From Streptomyces paradoxus (GTDB lineage: Bacteria; Actinomycetota; Actinomycetes; Streptomycetales; Streptomycetaceae), in contig NZ_JACHGV010000005.1 of the NCBI RefSeq assembly GCF_014202475.1, positions 496,001 through 560,000 of the forward strand: DNA of 64,000 nucleotides, read 5' to 3'. A model generated the notes under the pieces. The model worked only from the letters and a program-made list of their open reading frames with translations. It was not told the origin of the DNA and searched no databases. The position numbers and the translations under genes are program-made. Within the stretch, counting starts at the first letter, position 1. Every line of letters starts with the position of its first letter. This document shows positions 20,175 through 28,748 of the stretch, one piece after another.

Positions 20175-20492
20175 GGAATTCGGCCCTCCCGGGCGAAGAG
20201 AGGGGTCCCGTTGACCCGTCCGGGGGCTGAACAGGCCCTTGAACATGTTCAGAAGCATGGTATGGAGGTGTCCGGGGAGAGGCTCGCGGTGACGCTCCGA
20301 AGGTCCTCACGGCGGCTCCTCGGGCACAGAGAGGCAGCTCACGCGCCATTGACAACCCTCCGCGGTGCATAAAGCGGCCCGGTTGTCACCATGACATGGA
20401 TCACGCGGGTCGCGGAGGATAACACACACCCCACCCGAGCTTGTGAAGGGGCGCACGAGCCACCCCCCTGAGACGGGTGGATACTCGATGGC

Positions 20493-21881
20493 ATGAGCAC
20501 CACGGAGCGTCCCAGGATCCTCGTAGTAGGCGGTGGGTACGTAGGCCTGTACGCAGCTCGGCGCATCCAGAAGAAGATGCGCTACGGCGAGGCGACCGTC
20601 ACGGTCGTCGACCCCCGGTCGTACATGACCTACCAGCCCTTCCTCCCCGAAGCCGCCGCCGGCAACATCTCCCCGCGCCACGTCGTCGTCCCGCTGCGAC
20701 GCGTGCTGCCCAAGGCGGAGGTTCTCACCGGCCGGGTCACCACCATCGACCAGGACCGCAAGGTCGCCACGGTCTCCCCGCTGGTCGGCGAGGCCTACGA
20801 GCTGCCCTTCGACTACCTGGTGATCGCGCTCGGCGCGGTCTCCCGCACCTTCCCGATCCCCGGCCTCGCGGAGCAGGGCATCGGCATGAAGGGCGTCGAG
20901 GAGGCCATCGGCCTGCGCAACCACGTCCTCGAGCAGCTCGACAAGGCCGACTCCACCACCGACGAGGAGATCCGCCGCAAGGCGCTCACCTTCGTCTTCG
21001 TGGGCGGCGGTTTCGCCGGTGCGGAGACCATCGGCGAGGTCGAGGACATGGCCCGGGACGCCTCGAAGTACTACAAGAACGTGTCCCGTGAGGACATGCG
21101 CTTCATCCTGGTCGACGCCGCCGACAAGATCCTCCCCGAGGTCGGTCCCAAGCTCGGCAAGTACGGCAAGGAGCACCTCGAGGGCCGCGGCGTCGAGGTC
21201 TACCTGTCCACCTCCATGGACTCCTGCGTCGACGGCCACGTGGTGCTGAAGAACGGCCTGGAGGTCGACTCCAGCACCATCGTCTGGACCGCCGGCGTCA
21301 AGCCGAACCCGGCCCTGGCCCGCTACGGCCTGCCCCTCGGCCCCCGCGGTCACGTCGACTGCGAGCCGACCCTCCAGGTCAAGGGCACCGACTACATCTG
21401 GGCCGCCGGCGACAACGCCCAGGTCCCGGACCTCGTCGGCCGCAAGGCGGGCAACGAGAACGCCTGGTGCCCGCCGAACGCCCAGCACGCGCTGCGCCAG
21501 GCCAAGGTCCTCGGCGACAACGTCGTGTCCGGCATGCGGGGCTTCCCGCAGAAGGACTACGCCCACGCCAACAAGGGCGCGGTGGCCGGTCTCGGCCTCC
21601 ACAAGGGCGTCGCGATGATCGTCATGGGCAAGATGAAGATCAAGCTCAAGGGCCGTCTCGCCTGGTACATGCACCGTGGCTACCACGGCCTGGCGATGCC
21701 GACCTGGAACCGCAAGATCCGCGTCTTCGCCGACTGGACCCTGGCGATGTTCCTCAAGCGCGAGGTCGTCTCGCTCGGCGCGATGGAGACGCCGCGCGAG
21801 GAGTTCTACGAGGCCGCCAAGCCGGCCCCGGTCGCCGCCGCGCCGAAGGAGAAGACCGAGGAGAAGGCCAAGGCCTCCTGA
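20493..21881 (+). CDS. ndh: Type II NADH dehydrogenase
   Basis: This 462-residue single-subunit, non-proton-pumping enzyme passes electrons from NADH to menaquinone. It has two Rossmann folds: FAD site GGGYVGLYAARRI at the N-terminus and NADH site FVGGGFAGAETIGEVEDMA near residue 170, plus the FAD-contact motif WAAGDNAQVPD. A C-terminal amphipathic region (MHRGYHGLAMPTWNRKIRVF) would sit on the membrane, followed by an Ala/Glu/Lys tail. No clear Shine-Dalgarno precedes the ATG. Rex control is suggested by the upstream site. Confidence 0.95.
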   Translation: MSTTERPRILVVGGGYVGLYAARRIQKKMRYGEATVTVVDPRSYMTYQPFLPEAAAGNISPRHVVVPLRRVLPKAEVLTGRVTTIDQDRKVATVSPLVGEAYELPFDYLVIALGAVSRTFPIPGLAEQGIGMKGVEEAIGLRNHVLEQLDKADSTTDEEIRRKALTFVFVGGGFAGAETIGEVEDMARDASKYYKNVSREDMRFILVDAADKILPEVGPKLGKYGKEHLEGRGVEVYLSTSMDSCVDGHVVLKNGLEVDSSTIVWTAGVKPNPALARYGLPLGPRGHVDCEPTLQVKGTDYIWAAGDNAQVPDLVGRKAGNENAWCPPNAQHALRQAKVLGDNVVSGMRGFPQKDYAHANKGAVAGLGLHKGVAMIVMGKMKIKLKGRLAWYMHRGYHGLAMPTWNRKIRVFADWTLAMFLKREVVSLGAMETPREEFYEAAKPAPVAAAPKEKTEEKAKAS

Positions 21882-21905
21882 CCTCCGGTCGGTCATCCGC
21901 CTGAC

Positions 21906-21943
21906 GAAGGGCCTCCCGCCATCCGTGGTGCGGGAGGCCCTTC
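21906..21943 (+). terminator. Intrinsic terminator after ndh
   Basis: GAAGGGCCTCCCGC (21906-21919) pairs with its complement at 21930-21943, followed by GGCGTGTTTT. Confidence 0.88.
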
Positions 21944-22050
21944 GGCGTGTTTTGCCCAGACATGACGCGTGCCGGGGACTGCGCCGAAGCCCCACAGGTG
22001 TTTACGTGGTGTCCGACATTCCGGGATTACCTGTCACGGAGGTGTACACC

Positions 22051-23358
22051 ATGGCAGACGCCGCGCCGCGGCTGCAGGGCCTCTTCACACAGCTGCTGGG
22101 AGCACCGCTGCCGGTGCGCATCCACGCCTGGGACGGTTCGCAGGCCGGCCCGCCGGGCGCCCCGGCCCTGGTCGTACGCAACCGGCGAGCGCTGCGTCGC
22201 CTGCTGTGGAAGCCGGGCGAACTGGGCCTGGCCCGCGCCTGGGTGGCGGGGGACCTCGACATCGAGGGCGACCTCTACGCGGCCCTCGATCTGCTGGCGG
22301 GTCTCATCTGGGAGCGCGGCGAGGACGCCCGCACCCTCGCCCAGGCCCTGCGCGACCCCGAGGTCCGCGCCGCCGTCCGCGGGCTGGTCAGACTCGCCGG
22401 ACCCCCGCTGCCGCCCGCCCCGCCCCGCGAAGAGGCCCGCAGCCCCCGCCGCCACCTGCACACCAAGCGCACCGACCGGCGCGCCATCAGCCACCACTAC
22501 GACGTGGGCAACGACTTCTACGAGATCGTCCTCGGCCCGTCCATGGTGTACTCCTGCGCCTACTGGCCCACCCCGGACAGCACCCTCGAGCAGGCCCAGC
22601 GGGACAAGCTCGAACTCGTCTGCCGCAAGCTCGGTCTGAGACCCGGCCTGCGGCTCCTCGACGTCGGCTGCGGCTGGGGCTCGATGGCCATCCACGCCGC
22701 CCGCGAGCACGGCGTGCGCGTCGTCGGCGTCACGCTCTCGCAGGAGCAGGCCGCCTACGCCCGCAAGCGCGTCGCCGGCGAGGGCCTCACCGACAAGGTC
22801 GAGATCCGCGTCCAGGACTACCGCGACGTCCGCGACGGCCCCTATGACGCGATCTCCTCCATCGGCATGGCCGAACACGTCGGCGCCGAGCGGTACCTGG
22901 AGTACGCCGACGACCTGTTCAACCTGCTCAAGCCCGGCGGGCGGCTCCTGAACCACCAGATCGCCCGCCGCCCCCAGCGGGACGAGTCGTCGTACAGCGT
23001 CGACGCGTTCATCGACTCCTACGTCTTCCCCGACGGCGAGCTCCAGCCGATCGGCGGCACGGTGGCCCAGCTGGAGCGCGCCGGGTTCGAGGTGCGCGAC
23101 GTCGAGGCGATCCGCGAGCACTACGCCCTCACCCTGCGCCAGTGGGTGTCCCGCCTGGAGGCCGACTGGCAGCGTGCCGCCCAGCTGGCCGGCCCCGGCC
23201 GGGCCCGCGTCTGGCGCCTGTACATGGCGGCGTCCGCGCTGGCCTTCGAACGCAACCGCATCGGCGTCAACCAGGTCCTGGCCGTCCGGACCCCGGAGTC
23301 GGGCGCCTCCGGGATGCCGTTGCGGGCCCGCACCTGGGGTGCGGCCGGCCGCGATTGA
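22051..23358 (+). CDS. Cyclopropane-fatty-acid synthase-like SAM methyltransferase
   Basis: This 435-residue protein has an N-terminal lipid-binding-type domain (ALRRLLWKPGELGLARAWVAGDLDIEGDLY) and a C-terminal CFA synthase core: ISHHYDVGNDFYEIVLG, YSCAYWP, and SAM motif LLDVGCGWGSMAI from about residue 203. It then has GVTLSQEQ, SIGMAEHVG and SYVFPDGELQPI. Such enzymes add a methylene or methyl group to unsaturated acyl chains of membrane phospholipids. The ATG follows GGAGG by 8 nt. It is convergent with the ABC permease gene. Confidence 0.92.
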   Translation: MADAAPRLQGLFTQLLGAPLPVRIHAWDGSQAGPPGAPALVVRNRRALRRLLWKPGELGLARAWVAGDLDIEGDLYAALDLLAGLIWERGEDARTLAQALRDPEVRAAVRGLVRLAGPPLPPAPPREEARSPRRHLHTKRTDRRAISHHYDVGNDFYEIVLGPSMVYSCAYWPTPDSTLEQAQRDKLELVCRKLGLRPGLRLLDVGCGWGSMAIHAAREHGVRVVGVTLSQEQAAYARKRVAGEGLTDKVEIRVQDYRDVRDGPYDAISSIGMAEHVGAERYLEYADDLFNLLKPGGRLLNHQIARRPQRDESSYSVDAFIDSYVFPDGELQPIGGTVAQLERAGFEVRDVEAIREHYALTLRQWVSRLEADWQRAAQLAGPGRARVWRLYMAASALAFERNRIGVNQVLAVRTPESGASGMPLRARTWGAAGRD

Positions 23359-23372
23359 CCCGTACCGACGGC

Positions 23373-23408
23373 AAGGGTCGGCTCCCCGCAGCGGGGGAGC
23401 CGGCCCTT
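23373..23408. terminator. Bidirectional terminator between convergent genes
   Basis: AAGGGTCGGCTCCCC (23373-23387) pairs with GGGGAGCCGGCCCTT (23394-23408) with one mismatch and a 6-nt loop. Confidence 0.8.
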
Positions 23409-23431
23409 CGGTGTGCCGCGGCGCGGCCGGG

Positions 23432-25966
23432 TCACTCGGCCTTAATCGCGTTCAGCATGTTGAGCCGGGCGGCGTTGCGGGCCGGCCACATCGCGGCCAA
23501 GACACCCACCAAACCGGCCAGCACCAGGAAGATCCCGATCCGGTCCCAGGGCAGGACCAGCGCGTAGCCCGGGATCTGGTCCGCGAAGGTCTCACCGATG
23601 GCCCAGCCGAGGAACGCCCCGAGACCGATGCCGACCACCGCGCCGAACACCGAGATGACCACGGCCTCCAGCCGGACCATCCGCTTCACCCGGCGCCGGT
23701 CCAGACCGATGGCGCGCAGCATGCCGATCTCCTGCTGCCGTTCGAAGACCGACATGGCGAGGGTGTTGACGACACCCAGCACCGCGATGATCAGGGCCAT
23801 CGCCAGCAGGCCGTACATGACGTTCAGCAGGGTGTTGATGGCGCCGCCGAACTCGTTGCGGATGTCCTGCTTGTCCATCACGGTGATCGCCGGGTTGTCG
23901 CCCAGGGCGTCGACGAGGACCTTCTCGTTCGCTGCCGACTGGCCGCCGTCGATCTTCACGAAGATCTGCATGATGGACGGCTTGGTCTCGTGCCGGTCCA
24001 CGACCTTCCGGTCGACGAGGACGGGGGAGAGGAACTCGCTGTCCTTGTAGACGGCGCCGACCGTCAGCGTGGCCTTCTTGTCGTCGCCGAAGGTGACAGG
24101 GAGCCTGTCGCCGGTCTTCCAGCCCCTGTTCTTCGCCGTCTTCTCGGCGACCGCGATCCGGCCCTCGGCGAGCGAGGCGGCGCTGCCGCTGACGACGTCG
24201 ACGGTCAGGACCTTCTCGATGTCGCCCGGGGTGACGGCCGAGGCGGACACGAAGTCGTCGCCGTCGACCTTGAAGTAGGCGTCCTGCTGCGGCGAGACCG
24301 CGGACACGCCCTTCGCCTTCTCCAGGGCCGACAGCGCGGACCGGTCGAGGCCACCGCCGTTGGCCATCGAGACCATGTAGTCGGCCTTGATGTTGTCGGT
24401 GGTCATCTTGTCGATGGCCGTGCCGACCGTGACGCCGAGCACCGACAGACCGGTCACCAGCGTCAGTCCGATGGCCAGCGCCGAGGCGGTGGCTCCGGTG
24501 CGGCGCGGGTTGCGGACGGCGTTCTGGCCGGCGAGCTTGCCCGCCACCCCGAAGGGGCCGACGAGCAGCGGGCGGACGAGCGCGATCACGGGCCGGGACA
24601 GCAGCGGGATCAGGATGATCACGCCGATCAGCGCCAGGAACGCGCCCGCCCCGATGTACATCCGGCCGTCGTCGCCGCCGGTCGATGCACCCGCCACGAT
24701 CCCCACCGCGCCGAGGGCGGTGACCGCCGCACCGATGGAGTTGCGCAGCACCAGGGACTTGGTGGTGGCCACCGCGTGGACACTGTTCATGGCCGCCACC
24801 GGCGGGATCTTCGCGGCCCGGCGGCCGGGCAGCCAGGCGGCGAACGTCGTGATCAGCACGCCCACCGCGAACGCCGCGATCACCGGCGTGGCGGACAGCA
24901 CCAGCGGACCGTCCGGCATCTTCATGTCGAAGGCGGCCATGCCGGAGCGCAGCCCGACCGCCAGGCCGATGCCGAGGACGAAGCCGACGGCCGAGGCGAC
25001 CAGACCCACCAGCGCGGCCTCGGCGAGCACCGAGCGGGTGATCTGCCTGCGGGACGCGCCGACGGCACGCATCAGGGCGATCTCCTTGGTGCGCTGGGCG
25101 ACCAGCATCGTGAAGGTGTTGGAGATCAGGAAGATCCCGACGAAGAGCGCGATGCCCGCGAAGCCGAGCAGGACCTGCTTGAGGTTGCCCATGCCCTGCT
25201 CGATCTGCTCGGCCTGCTCGTCGGCGAGCGCCTGGCCGGTCTGCGCCTCGGCGGTGCCGGGCAGCAGCGGCTTGACCGCGTCCAGGATCGCCGTGTCGTT
25301 CGCACCGGGGGCGGCGGTGACGGTGGCGCTCTCGAAGTAGCCCGGCTTCAGGTACTGCTTCTGGGCGACGGCGGTGTCGAAGAGGACGAGGCTGCCGCCG
25401 GCGTTCACGGCGCCGTCCTCGGTGGTGAACACCCCGCTGAGGGTGTACTCCTTCACCGGGCCGTTGGTCGCGACGCGCACCCGGTCGCCGACCCGGTACT
25501 CGCCCTTGGCCGCGGAGTCCTTGTCCAGGGCGATCTGGTCGTCCCGCACCGGGCCCGAGCCGTCGGTGAAGGTGTAGGCGGGGTCCTTGCCGTCCTTGCC
25601 GGGGGCGAAGTTGGAGCCCTTGTTGGACCAGCCGACGCCGATCAGCTTCCCGTCTGGGTCGGCGACCCCGGCGAAGCCCTCGACGCGGCCGTACACCCCG
25701 GCGACGCCGTCCACGGCCGACATCCGGTCGAGGTCCTTGCCGGTCAGGCCGGGCACCTCCTCGGGGTTGTCCGGGTCGGCGTACGAGCTGACGGAGACGG
25801 CGACGTCGTCATAGCTCTTCGCCGACTGGTTGCGGAAGGCGTTGGAGAGGGTGTCGGCGAAGACCAGGGTGCCGGAGACGAACGCGACGCCGAGCATCAC
25901 GGCGAGCACGGTCATCAGCAACCGGGCCTTGTGCGCGAGCACGTTGCGCAAGGCGGTACGGAACAT
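23432..25966 (-). CDS. MacB/FtsX-type ABC transporter permease (double FtsX)
   Basis: This 844-residue protein has an N-terminal helix (ARLLMTVLAVMLGVAFVSGT), a large extracellular domain, three helices with a first FtsX motif (FTMLVAQRTKEIALMRAVGA), two central helices, a second extracellular domain, and a last FtsX unit (VNTLAMSVFERQQEIGMLRA) ending LNMLNAIKAE. The ten-helix double-FtsX layout suits lipoprotein or peptide export or mechanotransmission rather than import. The ATPase gene lies 38 bp upstream in the same operon. GAGAAGAAG precedes the start. Confidence 0.93.
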   Translation of the reverse strand: MFRTALRNVLAHKARLLMTVLAVMLGVAFVSGTLVFADTLSNAFRNQSAKSYDDVAVSVSSYADPDNPEEVPGLTGKDLDRMSAVDGVAGVYGRVEGFAGVADPDGKLIGVGWSNKGSNFAPGKDGKDPAYTFTDGSGPVRDDQIALDKDSAAKGEYRVGDRVRVATNGPVKEYTLSGVFTTEDGAVNAGGSLVLFDTAVAQKQYLKPGYFESATVTAAPGANDTAILDAVKPLLPGTAEAQTGQALADEQAEQIEQGMGNLKQVLLGFAGIALFVGIFLISNTFTMLVAQRTKEIALMRAVGASRRQITRSVLAEAALVGLVASAVGFVLGIGLAVGLRSGMAAFDMKMPDGPLVLSATPVIAAFAVGVLITTFAAWLPGRRAAKIPPVAAMNSVHAVATTKSLVLRNSIGAAVTALGAVGIVAGASTGGDDGRMYIGAGAFLALIGVIILIPLLSRPVIALVRPLLVGPFGVAGKLAGQNAVRNPRRTGATASALAIGLTLVTGLSVLGVTVGTAIDKMTTDNIKADYMVSMANGGGLDRSALSALEKAKGVSAVSPQQDAYFKVDGDDFVSASAVTPGDIEKVLTVDVVSGSAASLAEGRIAVAEKTAKNRGWKTGDRLPVTFGDDKKATLTVGAVYKDSEFLSPVLVDRKVVDRHETKPSIMQIFVKIDGGQSAANEKVLVDALGDNPAITVMDKQDIRNEFGGAINTLLNVMYGLLAMALIIAVLGVVNTLAMSVFERQQEIGMLRAIGLDRRRVKRMVRLEAVVISVFGAVVGIGLGAFLGWAIGETFADQIPGYALVLPWDRIGIFLVLAGLVGVLAAMWPARNAARLNMLNAIKAE

Positions 25967-26004
25967 GGGTTCTTCTTCTCAGTCCTGTCGGTCCTGACGG
26001 GGGA

Positions 26005-26775
26005 TCAGCTGGTGCGGCCCTTGGCGTCGAACGCCTTCATGCGGTCGAGCACGGAGTCGGCCGTCGGCCCGTGCATCTCGTCGACGATCCGGCCGTCCGC
26101 CAGGAAGATCACCCGGTCCGCGTAGGCCGCGGCCACCGGGTCGTGCGTCACCATCACCACCGTCTGGCCCAGCTCCCGCACGGAGTTGCGCAGGAAGCCC
26201 AGCACCTCGGCGCCGGAGCGCGAGTCGAGGTTTCCGGTGGGCTCGTCCCCGAAGATGATCTCGGGCCGGGACGCGAGCGCCCGGGCCACGGCGACGCGCT
26301 GCTGCTGGCCGCCGGAGAGCTGGGACGGGCGGTGGCCGAGCCGGTCCGCCAGACCGACCATCCGGATGACGGAGTCCAGCCACTGCTTGTCCGGCTTGCG
26401 CCCCGCGATGTCCATCGGGAGGGTGATGTTCTCCAGCGCCGTCAGGGTCGGCAGCAGGTTGAACGCCTGGAAGATGAAGCCGATCTTGTCCCGGCGCAGC
26501 TTGGTCAGCTGCTTGTCCTTCAGGGAGCCGAGCTCGGTGTCGCCGATGCGCACCGACCCGGAGGAGAAGGAGTCGAGACCGGCCACGCAGTGCATCAGCG
26601 TGGACTTGCCGGAGCCGGAGGGGCCCATGATCGCGGTGAACTCCGCCTGCCGGAAGTCCACGGAGACGCGGTCCAGGGCGACCACCTGGGTCTCACCCTG
26701 CCCGTAGATCTTCGAAAGATCCGTGGCGCGCGCGGCCGCGGTGGTGGCCCGGTCGGTGAGGGGTGCGGTGGTCAC
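26005..26775 (-). CDS. LolD/MacB-type ABC transporter ATP-binding protein
   Basis: The 256-residue ATPase partners the double-FtsX permease. Walker A GPSGSGKST, Q-loop FIFQAFNLLP, signature LSGGQQQRVAVARAL, Walker B IIFGDEPTGNLD and H-loop VMVTHD are all intact; the ALDRVSVDF and TLTALENITLPM segments are typical of the MacB/LolD group. The GTG start is preceded by AGGAGAG. It is the first gene of the two-gene operon; an inverted repeat at 26906-26923 lies upstream. Confidence 0.95.
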   Translation of the reverse strand: MTTAPLTDRATTAAARATDLSKIYGQGETQVVALDRVSVDFRQAEFTAIMGPSGSGKSTLMHCVAGLDSFSSGSVRIGDTELGSLKDKQLTKLRRDKIGFIFQAFNLLPTLTALENITLPMDIAGRKPDKQWLDSVIRMVGLADRLGHRPSQLSGGQQQRVAVARALASRPEIIFGDEPTGNLDSRSGAEVLGFLRNSVRELGQTVVMVTHDPVAAAYADRVIFLADGRIVDEMHGPTADSVLDRMKAFDAKGRTS

Positions 26776-26905
26776 GGGATGGCTCTCCTGTCGGACGGCT
26801 GGGTTCGGGGAAGGACGTGTTCCATCGTCCGGGTCCCACGCCGCCGTGTAGTCACCCGTTGCTCCGGTTCCGGAGGCCGACTGCGGTCTGACCGCGCGTG
26901 GGCGG

Positions 26906-26923
26906 TGTCATACCTGGGGATGA
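26906..26923. promoter_or_regulatory. Inverted repeat GTCAT-N8-ATGAC upstream of the ABC operon
   Basis: The arms are at 26906-26910 and 26919-26923. On the minus strand TATGAC overlaps one arm and resembles a -10 box, so a regulator bound here would meet RNA polymerase. Confidence 0.4.
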
Positions 26924-27158
26924 CGAACACCCCCGAGGGGCGCGGGTGTCGGGAACCGATGCGTCCGGGTGTCAAGAACAGGTGGAGTGCCCTCGTTCGG
27001 GCGGTGAAATTCCGTCATTCCGCATGCGCGGCCGACCGTCGCACGCAAGGCTATTGGCAAGTGCGGATGGCGTGTTCCGTGTGCTGATGCACCCTCAGAC
27101 GTCAATAAAATAAGACAACATCGGTCCACGCTTCCGCTGTTCGGGGGACCCGTCCGGA

Positions 27159-27164
27159 TAGTCT
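27159..27164 (+). promoter_or_regulatory. Possible -10 box of bldA
   Basis: TAGTCT lies 28 bp before the mature tRNA. No good -35 hexamer is at the right distance (GCTGTT at 17 bp is the best), so the promoter is weak by consensus. Confidence 0.35.
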
Positions 27165-27192
27165 CGGAACCTCGATGCGGAGCCCACGGCCT

Positions 27193-27276
27193 GCCCGGAT
27201 GGTGGAATGCAGACACGGCGAGCTTAAACCTCGCTGCCCCTTCGCGGGCGTGCCGGTTCAAGTCCGGCTCCGGGCA
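27193..27276 (+). tRNA. bldA: tRNA-Leu(UAA), bldA
   Basis: The cloverleaf can be drawn by hand: acceptor GCCCGGA/TCCGGGC, anticodon stem GCGAG/CTCGC with loop CTTAAAC (anticodon TAA at 27225-27227), a long class II variable arm (TGCCCCTTCGCGGGCG), and T-arm GCCGG-TTCAAGT-CCGGC. The 3' CCA is not fully encoded (ACCT). This is the only kind of tRNA reading the rare UUA codon in Streptomyces; it controls development and antibiotic genes carrying TTA. Confidence 0.97.
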
Positions 27277-27322
27277 CCTTCCGATCCCTGCGTGGTCCAT
27301 TGAAGAGTTCACGGCGTGCCCG

Positions 27323-27381
27323 TTGACAGCGACCGCATGCCGTCGGAAACTCACAGACACATGGTGAAGGAAATTTCACCA
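27323..27381 (+). promoter_or_regulatory. pobA promoter and operator
   Basis: TTGACA (27323-27328), 17 bp, GAAACT (27346-27351), then a 20-bp inverted repeat TGGTGAA-N6-TTCACCA at 27362-27381 just after the predicted start of transcription. The layout suggests repression relieved by an aromatic inducer. Confidence 0.55.
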
Positions 27382-27414
27382 GACGAACGCGGATGGATGA
27401 GAAGAGGTCGCCCG

Positions 27415-28602
27415 ATGCGTACCACCGTCGGCATCATCGGAGCGGGCCCGGCCGGCCTCCTCCTCGCCCGGCTGCTCCACAACGCCGGCATCGACTCCGT
27501 GGTCCTGGAGAGCCGCGACCGGGCCTACGTGGAGCGGCGGCAGCGCGCCGGGATCCTGGAGCAGGGCACGGCGGACGTGCTGCGCGCGGCCGGCGCCGGG
27601 GAGCGCATGGACCGCGAGGGGCTGCGCCACGACGGCATCGAGCTGCGCTTCGACCGCACGCGCCACCGCGTCGACTTCCCCGGGCTCACCGGCGGCCGGT
27701 CCGTGATGGTCTACGCCCAGACCGAGGTGTGCAAGGACCTCATCGCCCTCCAGCTCCGGGAGGGCGGGCCCCTGCTCTTCGAGGCGGAGGCGCTGGCCGT
27801 GGAGGACGCCGGCACCGACGCCCCGCGGATCCGCTTCCGGCACGAGGGCCGCGAGGACGTCCTGGAGTGCTCCTACGTCGTCGGCTGCGACGGTTTCTGG
27901 GGCGTGGCCCGCAAGGCGATCCCCGCCGGACTCACCCAGGTCTTCGAACGGACGTACCCCTTCGGCTGGCTCGGCATCCTCGCCGACGTGCCGCCCTCCC
28001 ACGACGAGCTCGTCTACGCCCGCCACGACCGCGGCTTCGCCCTGCTCTCCATGCGCTCGCCGGCCGTCTCCCGCCTCTACCTCCAGGTGGCCGACGGCAC
28101 CGACCCCGGGGCGTGGGACGACGAGGAGATCTGGGACGAGCTGGAGCGCCGGTTCGAGACCGACGACGACTGGTACCTCCAGCGCGGCCCGATCACCCAG
28201 AAGACGGTCACCCCCATGCGCTCCTACGTCCACGAGCCCATGCGCCACGGCCGCCTCTTCCTCGCCGGCGACGCCGCGCACATCGTGCCGCCCACCGGCG
28301 CGAAGGGGCTGAATCTCGCCGCCGGCGACGTCGTCACCTTCGCCCGGGCCCTGATCCACCGGCAGGAGACCGGATCGCCCGAGCTGCTCGACGCCTACTC
28401 GCGGACCTGCCTGCGCCGCGTCTGGCAGGCCGAGCGGTTCTCCTACGACATGACGACCCTGCTGCACCGCGCGCCCGGCGCGACCGCCTTCGAGGACCGG
28501 CTCCAGCTCGCCCGGCTGGAGCGGATCGCCTCCTCCCGTGCCGCCGAGACGGACCTGGCGGAGGCGTACACGGGCTTCCCTTTCGGGCCAGCCGGTGAAT
28601 GA
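27415..28602 (+). CDS. pobA: 4-Hydroxybenzoate 3-monooxygenase
   Basis: This 395-residue flavoprotein hydroxylase makes protocatechuate from 4-hydroxybenzoate, feeding the beta-ketoadipate pathway. Motifs: FAD-binding GAGPAGLLLARLL, the CDGFWG (DG) motif with VARKAIP, and the second FAD motif LFLAGDAAHIVPPTGAKGLNLA. The YVERRQRAGILEQGT segment is typical of PobA. ATG at 27415 follows AGAGG; a frame open to 27316 would run through the promoter. Protocatechuate-pathway genes are not in this window. Confidence 0.95.
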   Translation: MRTTVGIIGAGPAGLLLARLLHNAGIDSVVLESRDRAYVERRQRAGILEQGTADVLRAAGAGERMDREGLRHDGIELRFDRTRHRVDFPGLTGGRSVMVYAQTEVCKDLIALQLREGGPLLFEAEALAVEDAGTDAPRIRFRHEGREDVLECSYVVGCDGFWGVARKAIPAGLTQVFERTYPFGWLGILADVPPSHDELVYARHDRGFALLSMRSPAVSRLYLQVADGTDPGAWDDEEIWDELERRFETDDDWYLQRGPITQKTVTPMRSYVHEPMRHGRLFLAGDAAHIVPPTGAKGLNLAAGDVVTFARALIHRQETGSPELLDAYSRTCLRRVWQAERFSYDMTTLLHRAPGATAFEDRLQLARLERIASSRAAETDLAEAYTGFPFGPAGE

Positions 28603-28748
28603 CCCCCTCCGGTGAGGGGAATCACGACGCCACGTAGCGTGTTGCGCAGCATGACGAGGGAAAGATCCTCCCCAAGCAGTAGGGTCATTCCTTTGCCTAC
28701 CTATTACTCTTGAGCCAAGGCCACGCCTGGTGGCCATGGAGGAGTGAA

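Larger units (their letters stand above)
20074..20492. other. 419-bp intergenic region before ndh
   Basis: It holds the Ppx terminator (20108-20140), a Rex-like operator (20157-20174), an isolated palindrome TGAACATGTTCA (20240-20251), a TTGACA hexamer (20353-20358 area) without a well-spaced -10 box, and no convincing gene. Confidence 0.7.
26776..27192. other. 417-bp intergenic region between the ABC operon and bldA
   Basis: It contains the ABC operon upstream region with an inverted repeat (26906-26923), a locally AT-rich patch near 27103-27118 (AATAAAATAAGACAA), and the bldA promoter region with TAGTCT at 27159-27164. No gene is supported; the open frames here cross the tRNA. Confidence 0.6.

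Noticed and set aside
20240..20251. LexA SOS box at TGAACATGTTCA
   Set aside because: The actinobacterial SOS box needs four bases between GAAC and GTTC; only two are present here.
27193..27276. Integration site (attB) in the bldA tRNA
   Set aside because: No integrase, no repeated tRNA 3' end and no GC shift follow; ordinary core genes continue.
26908..27360. 150-residue open frame antisense to bldA
   Set aside because: It crosses the tRNA and the pobA promoter, lacks a ribosome binding site and has no recognisable protein features.
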